Shown here: piece after piece, positions 20,264 through 31,988 of the stretch
Layout of the letters: the number at the start of each line of letters is the position of its first letter
Numbering within the stretch: position 1 is the first letter of the stretch
NCBI GenBank assembly: GCA_964017065.1
Contig: OZ024790.1
Location: 10,118,403-10,182,402 of the forward strand
Reading direction: 5' to 3'
Length of the DNA stretch: 64,000 bases
Origin: Haliclona indistincta
Lineage: Eukaryota; Porifera; Demospongiae; Haplosclerida; Chalinidae
Notes under the pieces: generated by a model
Databases searched by the model: none
What the model was told of the DNA's origin: nothing
The model's input: the letters and a program-made list of their open reading frames with translations, nothing else
Program-made: the position numbers and the translations under genes

Positions 20264-23200
20264 ATGGCGGGCAGATTTTATCATGAGCGTCGTCGAGGAT
20301 TCGCAGTCCAAGTCTGTTCTCTGTGTTATGAAGGAAATCGACACGATGAGGAACTTATGCGGGCCTACTGTCGTGATCCCGGCCGCCATCATGGTAGCAC
20401 AGCAGTTCTAGTGACCTGGTCTCCAGAGAAGTACCTACTCGTACGAATACGTCCCTTTCCTGCGAATTCACCTCATGGAAATTTTATCAAATGCGTTGGA
20501 GGAAAATTGTGTCGAGGAGAACAGTGTACCTACGCCCATAGCGACGAGGAGGTACTGGTATGGAACACCCTGCTGGATGAAAAACGCCTACACGTAGATT
20601 CTAGGTACAAGCCGCCGCCAGCCAGACCTGCCTGGCAAGCTTTCAGTACTCGTCAAAACGCTGGTGCTCTAAAATATGGCGTTAGACCAGCTCTGCAGCT
20701 GCAGAGCAGAGCAGCACCAGCTGTGAACAGGAGTCCAGTACAAGTGAGTGACAAGGATTGTACAAATAGCACTTGGTTTACACATAGATTTACACTTGCA
20801 TTTTTGTGTTGATAGGCTACTAACCAAGATCAAACCAGTTCATTTTCACGCACTGTCATGAAGACCACTTATCGTGAAAGAAATGCAAAGCCTCCTAAAG
20901 TTGAAGATGCAAAGGCCTATCTGACTCAGCAGACCTACCAATCGAAATTCTACTCTCTTCTTTACTATGAAGAAGAACGACATATTGACCTCCTCTCACA
21001 GCGGTAAGTATACTTGGTTTCACTTCAGCGCTAACATTCCATCACGCCTCCGTCGTTATGGTATGACTCTTCTTGTGTAGGTGTGATGGTGATTATCAAG
21101 TAGTTGTCTACAAGAGAGGAGATATTCCTCCGTGGGTATATAGAGGTGACCTTAGCAGCAGATATGGATGTATTTCGGGCATGACTGGAGACCAGATCAT
21201 GTACGCTAGTCAAGCAAGCGAGTGTCTCTTCATTGTCGATCAGAGCAGTGGACAAAGGGATGACGTCTGTGCAGCAGAAATTCTTCCACAGAACATGGAC
21301 GGCAACTATGATGAACTTCTGATCGAGTTCGAGAAAGATGAGGCGGAAAAATTAGAAAACCACTATAGCCTTGGCAAAAGCTTGTGGAACAGGAGGGTCA
21401 GAGTTGATTTCGAAGTCAAGCACTTTTATTTTGATCTTCTGCACAAGTCTCTAAAAGGCTTATCTTTGTCCCAGATAGAGAAGGTTGTACCATCACCTCT
21501 GTCTAGTAATCATGGTGCCTCGCAAGTCATGCAACGAGTACTACGCCTACCAGATTGCTTTAACTTTCTAGATCTTGATGCAGAGAGCCAGCAACCTGCT
21601 CTTCAAAAGGTAGTCGGCAGTGGACCTCAAGTTCCTGTTCTTATATCTGGAGCATTTGGAACAGGCAAGACACGTCTGCTAGCAGTGGCCACATATCACT
21701 TTATTGAAGAGGGAAAGCAGAAGAAGGTGCCAACTCGTGTACTCATTGCTTGCCATCATCAGAAAACTGCTGACACATTCATCGAGGAGTACTTTGGCAA
21801 GATGGTCCAGAACAAGGTCAACCCATGGAGAGTCAAGATAGCCAGGATCACTCGAGCTCGCTATCAGATCCAAAGCAATTATGACCACATGTACAAGAAT
21901 TTAAATGATTTCCGAAAGATGTTTTCTTGGGAATTCTCTCAAGAAAATTATGTCGTGGTCGTCACAACATTGCTTACTGGCCTTAATCTTAAGTATACAG
22001 TGGGTGACAAGTTCTTTACCCACATTCTTCTTGATGAGGCAGCTCAAGCTAGGGAGCCAGAGGCAGTTGCTCCGCTCTGCATGGCCAACCAGGACACCAA
22101 AATCGTCATTGCCGGAGATGATCGTCAGGTAAACCAATAATTATACTATAGATTTACTCACTCTGCTCGTAACAATTTAGGTTGGTCCAGAGATACTGGT
22201 GTTGGGTGACATAGCACGTGATAATGGATTAGCGAAGTCACTCTTCACTCGTCTTCTGGAGTTCTATAACCAGTATCGCCTGCCAGTAGCTGTGCTCAAC
22301 ACTAATCACCGCTGCCACAAGGAAATTGTGTATCTCGCTCGTACGCTATTCTATTCACAGAGCTTGCAACCTCGTGCCGATCCAACCACCATTCCTGGTG
22401 TAGCTCACCCAATCTGGTTTGTGTGCTCAAGTCTTGAGAAGAAAGCTGAGGTGGACGTGGAAACAGATGCAAACGAAGCCAAGAATCTTGTCAGGCAGCT
22501 CAAGACCTTCTTCAAAGACCCGAGACAAATGGATGATGTTTGCATCATAGCCAATAACAGACGTCAGGTTAGAGAGCATTTGTTTCCAAACTACCATTCT
22601 AGCTGTTTATGCATGTTTGTGGGTGCTCATTGGTGGTTATCTTTTTAAACTAATGGTGTACATTTCTCTGCTATAGTTACGTGGTATCAAAACTTCCTTG
22701 AAGAATCAAAAGATATCACTCATTCCATCTCAGTTGGTTCCAACATATTTGATACAAGGTACAGACACGACTGTCCTGAAATCATACGATTCGTTTTCCA
22801 AATAGGTCGAGAGTTCAAAGGTCTCTTCATAAGCACGGTCGAGGCATTGGACCCATCAGGGTGTTCCCTCAACCCGACCAAGAGCCTGTGCAGTCCCAGT
22901 GTCTTCAACACTGTCATCACCAGAGCCAAGAGTCTCATCGTTGCTATCGGTAACCCGTACGTACTTATGTCGATGGAGGACAAGATGGATACTGACAAGC
23001 AATGCTGGGCTCACTACCTCCATAAATGCTTCAAGACACAAACTGTGATGGCTGGCGAAGGAATTGAACTAGAATCTCTCAAGGAGCTTCGACGCTTTGT
23101 GGACCAAAAGCTACTTACAGTCGTGCCTCAAGAGCAATCCATTGCTCCTCCACGGCCTATTGCTCCAAAAATGGTCGAAGAAAAGCCCAAGGCACTTCCA

Positions 23201-23872
23201 ATGCCCATCAATCCACCGGTCAACAAGAGTGCTTCAGTTCAAATCAGAGCTAACAGCTCAGTACAAGTCAGTGCGTTGAATGAACCAAGCAAGCAAGGTG
23301 CTAGTCCGATGAAAGCTCCACCAAGTCAGTCTTCATTCAGAGTTTCCACCTTTGTACCGAGCGGCAAGGACATCTACATCGGTCTGAGCTTACAAGGAGC
23401 TACCAACCAGAATACTAGCGTCAAAATAACCGGCCCCTTTGACAGTGAGTCTCAAGCGCTCTCCAGCCCACAGCCTTCTCAGTACCCAGTCAAACCGGAC
23501 ATAACGAGTACAGGCAATGAAGGGTGCATTCTCCGACTTCCTTCTCTCTTCCAAGCTGGCGTTTATGCCGTGATAGTCAACAGTTATGCTTCCGGAATGT
23601 TCTTTGTGAATATCTTCGATCCGTACGCAGTAAGGCTAAGAGGGCAGGTGACTTGCCAAGTCTACCAAGAGCAAAAATGGATAGTAGACTGCACTCGAGC
23701 TGGGCCGGGAATTCTTACGGCTACCATCAACAGTGTAAATGTACCCGTGAGCTACTCTTCGAGCGGTGAGCACGAGATTGGCTTCATTCCGGTTTCAGCA
23801 GGATCCTACACGCTAGAGGTGACCTATAACGGACACGACACAGGGAACACACAAAAATTTAATGTTCAGTAA
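20264..23872 (+). CDS. CCCH zinc-finger SF1 helicase with C-terminal filamin-type domain (copy C)
   Basis: Paralogue of copy B in direct tandem, 204 bp downstream. Exons: 20264-20743, 20816-21003, 21081-22128, 22181-22567, 22677-22758, 22806-23872. Phases agree and give 1083 residues. The zinc finger reads C-VGGKL-C-RGEQ-C-TYA-H. The TYQSKFYSLLYYEEE segment, Walker A GAFGTGKT (about 412), DEAAQ (about 541), AGDDRQVGP and TVITRAKS (about 767) are all present. The linker is shorter than in B. The C-terminus has an IYIGLSL segment and then a clear filamin repeat (RAGPG, SAGSYTLEVTYNG). B's small second exon has no counterpart. No Death-domain receptor is directly upstream. Expected role: RNA binding and unwinding or remodelling, in the cytoplasm by analogy. 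Confidence 0.92.
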
Positions 23873-24595
23873 CTCTATTACTGCAAAAGAGAAAAGTATT
23901 TTATTTCAAATCTGAGATTTCATAGCTAGTTAGCTGTTCTGGGTGCTCTCTGTATTAAACGGAGAGGCATCTTGAACTAATGACGTCAGGGCAGACATTG
24001 CGCATCAACTACGTGTACATGTACCAGATTTATGGACAGCTTTCCATCTTATTAATTTTTGTAGTGACACTAATATCAATCTACAGCCTCTTGGTACAGT
24101 TATAGATACAGTGGTTTTATTACTTCCACAAAGCGTGATCAGTGCCTTATTTGGAAGTTTTATTACATTGTGTGATTCAGCTTGAACACAGTCTATAATA
24201 TACGCTTTACACTTGCAATAAGTAGTAAACAGCTGCTGTACATAAGACTTTGCAGAAAGTGTCAATCGTAGCTTTATTGAGCTAGGCATCATGTAACTAC
24301 TACTCAGTTATATTAATTACTGCTGGTATCAAAACATTCTCATTGTGTGTGAGGGGGTCCATCGTAGCTTTATTGAGCTGGGCATCATGTAATAACTATT
24401 CCAGTTAGCTAAACTGGTATCAAAACATTCTCATTGTGTGTAAGGGTGTCAAGCAACCTGGTTGCAACAGATGTTGAAACTGTGCTCACTGTGTGTACAA
24501 ATCACTATACAAGGTACAAGGAAGTATAGTTTTGATTCGAATCAATAATCAACAGTATAATACAGTATCTAGATCAATATTCTAAAGGGCAACTA
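23873..24595. repeat. Intergenic region with a ~95-bp direct duplication
   Basis: No gene is seen. Two direct units (about 24260-24355 and 24356-24450) share CGTAGCTTTATTGAGCT and CAAAACATTCTCATTGTG. The region holds the convergent 3' ends of helicase C (+) and the two-TM gene (-). Confidence 0.65.
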
Positions 24596-25934
24596 TCATT
24601 CTTGAATTTTAACATAAGCGACTTTTTTTGAAAAGCGGAAGGACCATGATGATCGCTGAGCAGTGCCGATACCTAAACAGACGAGTCCAAAGAGAAAACC
24701 AGATATAAAGACGACAGCGCACAGAATCAGAGAGATAACAAAGATTGGCGTGCCGACAATGTCACCATCGTAAGCCACAAAGATCATGTCACTTGGGAGA
24801 AGATCATCAGTTACCTCCGGTCCGATCAGTTCAGCTAGAAAACAAGTATCTCCACCTTCCAAAAACTCGGTTACTAGGCAACCACTGCCATTAGCTGTAA
24901 TGATACACTCTGGTTTCGATTTCACTTCAGAGAAATTGTACACTGACCTTTGACCTCTAAGAGTGTAGTTGAAAGACTCAACTGTCTCGTTGAAAGCGTC
25001 AATGGTAAAGAAATAGTACGAAGAGTTCACCAAGTGGTCGAGAGTGAATGTGAAGTTTTCACTAAGTGGAGTCATGACCACAATGGGCACTTCCCCCTCT
25101 CCTCTCAGATAACTCTGCAGATTGTAGTGGTTGTTAAACACTGTGATGTTGACGGAGGTGTGCGAATAATTGCTCGGCGAGAGGGTGAAATTATATTCGA
25201 GCTTGGTTTCATTTGTGTCAACCAAGTAGAGAAATTGCTCAAAGATGCACATACGCTTTCCATTCTTCGAGATGCAGCTATTGAAGTAGGTGGGCAGTTC
25301 AGTCTCATCATCGAGTTGCTCTGTCTGTAAATGCAAATCTACACTGTTGCAAGATTCCTTGAAGATTCGAATGGATCCGTTAGTTGGTAATGAGGAGTTG
25401 TAGTAGTTCCCTGAGAAGAACAGGCTAGTGTACCAGAGAGAGCTAGCATTGCTGCGGAGAAGCACTACTTGGTCAGTTATAAGAATGTCTTGATCGTTCA
25501 GCAAGTGAGCTATGTCAGTTATTAGAAATGTGCCGGCAGCCGCCATTATGACTAGCATAGTCAAGGCAAAGAACACCCCTCTGGTCTTATCTAGAAGGAA
25601 ACCGTATAATTACATAAAATCTTGGGAGATATTTCAGTTTACCTCTTCTTCCGCGAATTTCTTCATCGTCGAGCCAGCTGAAGTCTCGCGCCAAATTGGG
25701 TTGCTTTGATTCGTAGCTATCAGGAAGGCCCTCCTTAACGCAGCTGTTCACAACACCACTTCCTACATGGAGAAAACCCGGACGTCACCCCCTCAACCAC
25801 TACGTGCTGCTGCTTACCTGTGAACACCGAAGTGGCTTGTGCCGCGCTCTTACCTAAGACAAAACAGCAACTAATAGCAACTTAGCTATCAGCAACTAAC
25901 CTTCCTCCACTGAAGAAAGTCCGTCCTCGTCCAT
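24596..25934 (-). CDS. Two-transmembrane glycoprotein of unknown function
   Basis: Not recognised. Exons from the 5' end: 25934-25901, 25853-25818, 25762-25643, 25590-24596. Phases agree and give 394 residues. A Ser/Glu-rich N-terminal part of about 70 residues precedes a first membrane segment (VFFALTMLVIMAAAGTFLI). A ~240-residue region rich in N-x-S/T sites follows, then a second membrane segment (FVISLILCAVVFISGFLFG) and a short basic tail. Cys-containing motifs (ESCNSV, FNSCISKNGKRMC) suggest disulphides. The topology fits a looped ectodomain with both termini inside the cell. The gene lies head-to-tail with PPT1, whose stop is about 140 bp upstream of this ATG. Confidence 0.75.
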
Positions 25935-26074
25935 TGCTAGCTTGCTCTGCACTGGTTGCCGCCCCCTGCGGTGTCGTCTCGTGACATTGGCTCATAAAAA
26001 TTACGAACAAAATTAGTAAAAAATTTGAAGTACATACTCAATATTGACTATGAATTTTACAGTTCGTGAAAAAT

Positions 26075-26693
26075 TTATGATAGGGTTGACAATGGTTGTC
26101 TGACGTTTTCATATGTTCTGTTAATGTATGGTAACACATGTTGAGTGAAAGATTGCGGTGATAGCTGGAGATGGCGTCCATGAGTGCTCACAAAGTGAAG
26201 TCGACCAGTGCTGTTGAGATACTGCAGACCAAGGAGATCCTATAGAATACAGTGATCGATTATTGATATATTGTGCAAAGTAACATTGTATCATGATTCC
26301 TGACCTGTTTGAATATTTTGCTCTCGAACAAGCTATACGTCTCTACAGCTTGACCCTCCTTGTAGAACCCAAACCACTGCGGACAATAGAAATAGAGAAA
26401 GAAATATGAATTCTAGTCATGCAGAAGTGCAACAAAGTTGCCTAGTGTATCAGTTCTGAATAGTATGTTTTCAACTCTTGGTATAGCTACTTGACTGTTA
26501 ATAATCAAGCTTAAGTTATGGAACTTCCTACTTGGTGATTCACCTGTGTTTCTCTCGGCTGGACTTGATTGTCATCCAAAAACTTGACCATGACAAAGTT
26601 ACTGATGTTAGACAGACGTTCCTTGTACTCAACTCTACATAACTAAAATGCAACTTATTCACAGATACACAAGGATGTGTGTGCGTGTGTGTG

Positions 26694-26733
<40 letters not shown>

Positions 26734-29075
26734 CACATTCTCCTGATTGATATCCGGTAGGAACATGTTGTTCTCACGATAGCTCTCCTCGTCATATGGA
26801 TCGTGCCAGTACTGAGCTTGAACAAAGCTAAATGCAAACCAGCATTCAAATACAGCACGCACAGGGCAACATAACAAATACTATTATTATGCCTCGGTGG
26901 GCGGAGCCACGAGGCATACAGTAGTTCGTTTGTGTATGTGTGTATCTGTCTGTCTGTCTGTCGGCAGGATTTCTCGTCGCTCGCTGAAAACTAAGCGCTG
27001 AAACGTGCAACACAAGCTAAAGTCGATATTTGCTTGAAAATGAATTGTAAGGATTTTGGTTATAAGGCTCTGTTCGTGAGTTATAGCGTGATTGCTTACC
27101 TCGCGATCGCCGGCTGGCGACTACTGGCGATCTAGTTGCTGATGTAAAGACAAAATTGTCCATTGCTGGCTGCCTTACAGCTAGTGAGTTCGCCTTTACT
27201 TCAGAACAGCACGGCAGACTTGTATATGAAGCTGCGTTCAAGAGTTATGGCGTAGCTTTGCTTACCTCGCGATCGATGGCCGTTGCTGGCGATCTAGAGT
27301 TTCTCCGTAGACAAAAAAATATCCACAGTTGACTGCCTAGAAGCTGATAGGTTACATCGTATATCTAAAGAAATTAGAAATTGTGTAAGCAAGCTATGAA
27401 AGCTATCTCGCTGAACAATATAGACACGCCCAGTTGAATTAGTGGTCAGCACTGATTGGCTTCTGATTGCATAACTATTATACTGCATTGTGATTGCTGT
27501 ACAGAAAGGTACAACAGCTGCAGTTTAACTTTACTGTGTATGTTTATTTTCTTTTCTCTACTCCTTACATCTCACTAGTATAATTATGTAAAATAATCCT
27601 TGCCATTATTGAATACAATGACAGATTTAATGTCTCTCACATGAGGTGCAAAATTAAGCATGATAAACTTTAATTTGTGAACTTCGTAATGATTTTATAA
27701 GTTGTCAGCCATTAACATAGTGTTCAACTAGCAACAGCAGACTTTCATTACTGCTTGTGTATTTCAGTTCAGCATATTTATTCAGACAGGCATGTATGCA
27801 TAACATTCCACCGAGGCATAAGCACCTTCGGTGCCTAGTTTATATCTGAAGTTGTTTTATACTGGTAGGACATACAAACTTCTAGACCACTAATATTATA
27901 GGGGTCACCGCGAATTGCTATTGTGTCTTCCTGTATATTTCTAGAAAAAAGATTCTTGACGCCGAAAGCTCTGCAAAGCTGTTTTACTTTCTGTCACTCT
28001 TTCCATCAAAGAGCGTCATTATAAAGTTGTTCTAACACTAAAAGCAGCCTGTCTTCCTGGAACAAGATTTCCTCATAGGCAAGAACAATGCTCACACCCA
28101 CATGTACACAAACATGGATACAACACAAACCTCTATAAAATCATACATGTGTCAAACAGGTTGCATTGTTCTACTCACTAATCTTGTATGAAGGAGAGGT
28201 AAGCTCCCAAGCTTAGGAATCGTCTGAAGTAGTGACAGAAGTAACCATTCTCTCCGACACACTGAGGGAACCCGTACACTCCCTGATGCTGACCGCCCAT
28301 TGAGATGAGATTGTGAACAGTTACATTACCACAGCGCTGGATGAGTGCCCTTCTGTGAGGAGTGAGTGAGTGAGTGGGTGGGTGGGTGAGTGAGTGAGAT
28401 GGTGAGTGAGAAGGTGAGTGAGTGAGTGAGTGAGAGGGTGAGTGAGTGAGTGAGTGAGTGAGTGAGAGGGTGAGTGTGTGAGTGAATGAGAGGGTGAGTG
28501 ATTAAATGAGTGGGTGAGTGAGAGGGTGAGTGAGCGAGAGGGCGAGTGAGTGAGTTTTGGACCAACTCACAAAAATTGTGAGCCTTGAGAAAAGCCAATG
28601 GCATTAAAACCATCTTTCAATTTGGGATCAGATGATAGATCAGTGCAAGCCATAGCAATTTGTAAGTTCACATCGAGAAAGAAACTGTTGTAAGAGTCCT
28701 GCATGGTGAGAGGAGATAGATTGAAGAGAGACGGATCGAAGAGACTCACTATTGCTGGGGTGCTACCAAACTGAAGTGATTTGACGTACAAACCAGGCAG
28801 CATCTCTTCCAAGCGTGTTTTGAATCCCCCTGCACCAAACGAGTAGCAACAGCTATCTCCTGAAGCAGTGGATGGACGAAAATACACACGAATGAAAACG
28901 CTTTATCATTTACACCGTACTCACCCATTCCGTGCCAGATCACTAATGGAACGAGTTCGTCTCGAGTACAAATAACTGTTCTCGGTACTAAAGCCCAAAC
29001 AGCCGCTACTATAGCGAGTAGTTTCATAGAACAGGAGAGAGGCAACTTGAGTGCCGCCATGCTTGATGCGGGCAT
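26075..29075 (-). CDS. PPT1: Palmitoyl-protein thioesterase 1
   Basis: A lysosomal enzyme that removes palmitate from cysteines of proteins during their breakdown. Exons: 29075-28925, 28859-28571, 28352-28179, 26827-26737, 26642-26544, 26376-26305, 26239-26075. Phases agree and give 346 residues, slightly longer than vertebrate PPT1. A signal peptide precedes PLVIWHGMG. The nucleophile motif is GFSQGSQ, the usual GxSxG. SMGGQHQGVYG, YWHDPYDEE, FLPDINQEN, WFGFYKEGQA and STHGRHLQL are family signatures; the last contains the catalytic His region. Intron 3 is long (about 1.35 kb) because of a repeat, and intron 2 holds a TGAG-type microsatellite. In-frame ATGs at 29075, 29060 and one further in are all possible starts. 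Confidence 0.93.
26890..27838. mobile_element. Repeat element in PPT1 intron 3
   Basis: The ends carry inverted GCCTCGGTGG / CCACCGAGGC motifs. The left end is itself a small hairpin (TGCCTCGGTGG, then CCACGAGGCA). Inside are two diverged direct copies of about 180 bp sharing CTTACCTCGCGATCG. No transposase frame is seen. Confidence 0.6.
28355..28556. repeat. GAGT-type microsatellite in PPT1 intron 2
   Basis: About 200 bp of GAGT/GGGT/GAGA units. Long open frames through it (THSLTHS repeats) are products of the repeat. Confidence 0.9.
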
Positions 29076-30216
29076 GCTAAATGGGTGGGGCTAATAAAAA
29101 TTTGTCAATAATAATTAAATTTTGTAATCATGTTCTGAGACATAATATTTCAAATGCTGTCTAGAATTGACTTGACCCGCTGCTCTAGCTGTGAACGAGT
29201 CTCTGCTGCTGCTGTGTCACGTTGACGAGTAATGGTGTCTTATTCCTGTGGTATCGTCATTTTTTAGAAATGCCTGGAACTGCTGTTTGCATAACAGAAA
29301 TTAGCAGTGAGTGGTTGAGCAACCTTGCTGCTGCATACTTAGCTATGTAAAATCAACTACAGTTGGAGCATAGATAATATCTATTATGCAATTCCAAAGG
29401 AACCACAGTGCAAAATAAGATAAAAATCGACGTAGGTCGAATTTTGACAATAGTTACAGCTGTACTCATCTGCCTAATTTTATGCATGCTAGCATTCTGT
29501 CAGCTGATCTGTCTGTTCTGCAATAATATTCCGGTTTTATTTCTCTGTCAATTGCATGCTATCACGATAGAGTGAACTCTGCTTTACACAAGATATTACA
29601 ACAGCAACAGTTGACTCCGCTGCTAATTAGACTACTAACATAAAAAGTTAGATTTAGTGATATTGAAGTCTGTCAGTACAGTGTGCAAGATCACTCACAG
29701 ATGCAACAGTAGCAAAGCTTGGTGGACGAAACCAAATCACATTGGGTGCAGTTTCGATCAATTATTTAGTAGGGCTAGTTCTACCCTTATTCCTGCACCA
29801 CTAGTAAGTGCTTAAAACTCGATGAGATGAAGCTGCTATATATATAATAGCTCTACCTGTGTAGCGAAAATGGCTGAACTATGTCAACGCGTTCCTGAGA
29901 AATACAGCATGAAAAGTAGAGTGTCCGGAATTAGGAACCGTCCAAAATTAGGTGTATTTGTAGCAGCATGCAGTAGTGACTCAATATTGACTGAACTCGC
30001 TCTAGGTTATCAGATACAGCCACGTTTTGGAATTTAATAATGATCATGTGAGCATAGCACAAGGAGACATGTGAGCATGCATTGATAACAGATGACATAC
30101 ATGTAGCAATTATCGGTCATGTGACGGAAGTATCACCCACGCAATACCCCAACTGACCAATCAGATTCGCTCGAGGGATTCTATTTCTATAGTAACCCGC
30201 AGTGTCATCGCTCAGT
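29076..30216. other. Divergent intergenic region PPT1 / ferritin
   Basis: No gene is seen. The part at about 29105-29260 is a diverged direct copy of 31425-31620 on the other side of ferritin (shared GAGTAATGGTGTCTTATT-like ends and a TTGACTTGAC core). The remainder should hold the promoters of both genes. Confidence 0.5.
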
Positions 30217-30246
30217 TGTCTCGCTGTGGCAGTGACTACACAGACA
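30217..30246 (+). promoter_or_regulatory. Iron-responsive element in the ferritin 5' leader
   Basis: The 30-nt segment folds as a ferritin-type IRE: lower stem TGTCT/AGACA (5 bp), a CGC/C internal bulge in the place of the vertebrate UGC/C bulge, upper stem TGTGG/CTACA (5 bp with one G-U), and a CAGTGA hexaloop (CAGUGN consensus). It lies 75 bp before the ATG. In animals such a stem-loop binds IRP and blocks ferritin translation when iron is low. Confidence 0.85.
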
Positions 30247-30320
30247 TACCATTCCTTCTCACTTCTTGCTTCATCTCTTGTCGCCAGCTTATTCCATCTC
30301 TCTAACAACTAACCAACTGA

Positions 30321-30857
30321 ATGGCTACTCCAAAGTACGGAAGTCTTGACTGGGTGCGCCAGAACTACCACGAGGACTCAGAGAAAGGAGTCAACCAGCA
30401 GATCAACATGGAGATGTATGCTATGTACACCTACCTTTCCATGGCTAACTACTACGATCGCGCTGACGTGGCTCTGCCTAACTTTGCCGAATACTTCCGC
30501 AGCAACGCCAAGGAAGAGTTCGAGCACGCCATGAAGCTGATGAAGTTTCAAAATGAGCGCGGTGGTCTCTTGAAGCTTAAGGACATCAAGGCTCCCGCCA
30601 AGGAAGACTGGGGCCTGGGCATTGACGGAATGATGGCCGCTCTTGAGCTGGAAAGGAAGGTTAACGATTCCCTGCTGGAGCTACACGCTGTAGCTGACAA
30701 GCACAATGACTACCAGATGTCTGACTTCATTGAGGGCAACTACCTTCACGAACAGGTCGAGGCTATCAAGGAGATCTCTGGCCACATCACTAATCTGAAG
30801 AGGGTTGGTGAGAATGGCCACGGAGAGTACCACTTTGAGCGTGCATCCTTGTCCTAG
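30321..30857 (+). CDS. Ferritin, H-type (ferroxidase)
   Basis: A 178-residue cytosolic iron-storage subunit; 24 form the shell. The uninterrupted frame has no signal peptide. Ferroxidase-centre residues are present: Glu31 and Tyr38 in the MEMYAMYTYLSM helix, Glu66 and His69 in EEFEHAMKLMKF, Glu111 and Gln145. These match human H-chain Glu27, Tyr34, Glu62, His65, Glu107 and Gln141, so this is an H-type and not an L-type subunit. The IRE at 30217-30246 predicts translational control by iron. A possible poly(A) signal (AATAAT) lies near 30949. The coding part lacks introns. Confidence 0.97.
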   Translation: MATPKYGSLDWVRQNYHEDSEKGVNQQINMEMYAMYTYLSMANYYDRADVALPNFAEYFRSNAKEEFEHAMKLMKFQNERGGLLKLKDIKAPAKEDWGLGIDGMMAALELERKVNDSLLELHAVADKHNDYQMSDFIEGNYLHEQVEAIKEISGHITNLKRVGENGHGEYHFERASLS

Positions 30858-31988
30858 GCAGAGTGCTGCTGCTGCTATCGGCTAGCTATCTGAACATTCT
30901 CTAACAGTCCTTGTGTGTATTGTATTGTAGTTATGCTGCTGCTGGCCAATAATACATTGTTTGAAGCTCAACTGTTATCAATGCATGACAATGGTTATAA
31001 TAACACACATAGTACTAAAGGATCAATACACATGTTAGCGGCAGCTGATTAGCTAGCTGTCTTCTTGACCTAGTAGTAGAGTGATCAGTACTGATAACAT
31101 GTAGTGTCGAGTCAGCTAGACAGCCGAGGGTAGAGGCATAGAGGAGTGGAGCAGTGTGTAGTGACTACAGGTGTTGATGATGACGAATGCTACTGTACTA
31201 GTGCCCGATTCATGAAGGTCACTGCAGGTAGAGACAGATTTATCATCACCACATCCATGGTCTGTGTAGCTGTCCAGTGAAATGACCCATCCAATGACAT
31301 GGTTCTGATACGCTTGCTCTCTCTCTCTGTGGTGAAACTGCATGGCTCCTTCAAGCTACTATCAGATGAGGTCATTGGTAGCTTGTGATGAGGTACTCGA
31401 GTGAAGGGAACGCTTCATTACATTTTTTAATCATGTTCTCTTTGTTCTGAGACAATAAATATACAAAACAATGTCAAATGATGCCTAGATTTGACTTGAC
31501 TTGCTGATCTAGCTTGTGAATGAGTTATGATTATGATGCTAAATAGAACTACAATCTTGGAAACATCGGTGTACTCTGCTGTGTGACATTGACTAGTAAT
31601 GGTGTCTTATTTCTGCGGTACCCTGCAGGTAAGCTTGCTGTTCGCCTTCTAGTCAGACTACCTCTTGTGACAGGATCAGAGAGTCTTGATCGAGTGACCG
31701 GGCGAGAGGAGGGCGGATTAGCAACACCTTTTGGTCTGCTTAAAGAAGAAGCATGATTCAAGCGTCATTCAGTATCTTACTCTTTTATGGGTTGTTGTAG
31801 ATGATGGTAATAATAAGCAGCTATGACGGTGCTCTGACACTTTGTGACAATATGGCGGCAGCATTGCAGTTCAACCAATGAGATAACCTCTGCCTTCTTC
31901 TTAAATAATCTCTCCCATGACTCACTATAAAATTTTGAATGACAGATCAGTTATAATTATGCATGTACAAATTTTTACTGACAAATTC
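30858..31988. other. Intergenic region ferritin / TTLL
   Basis: It contains the ferritin 3' UTR and a diverged copy (about 31425-31620) of the block at 29105-29260. A basic Arg/Ser/Pro-rich minus-strand frame at 31549-31761 has a possible splice acceptor inside. It could be an extra 3' exon of the TTLL gene, but nothing ties it in. Confidence 0.4.

Noticed and set aside
24950..25330. Plus-strand frame over the two-TM gene
   Set aside because: The minus-strand gene has membrane segments, glycosylation sites and agreeing exon phases; the plus frame has none.
30189..30206. A second CAGTG motif before ferritin as an IRE
   Set aside because: The bases on both sides of this CAGTGT do not pair into a 5-bp stem, unlike the copy at 30230.
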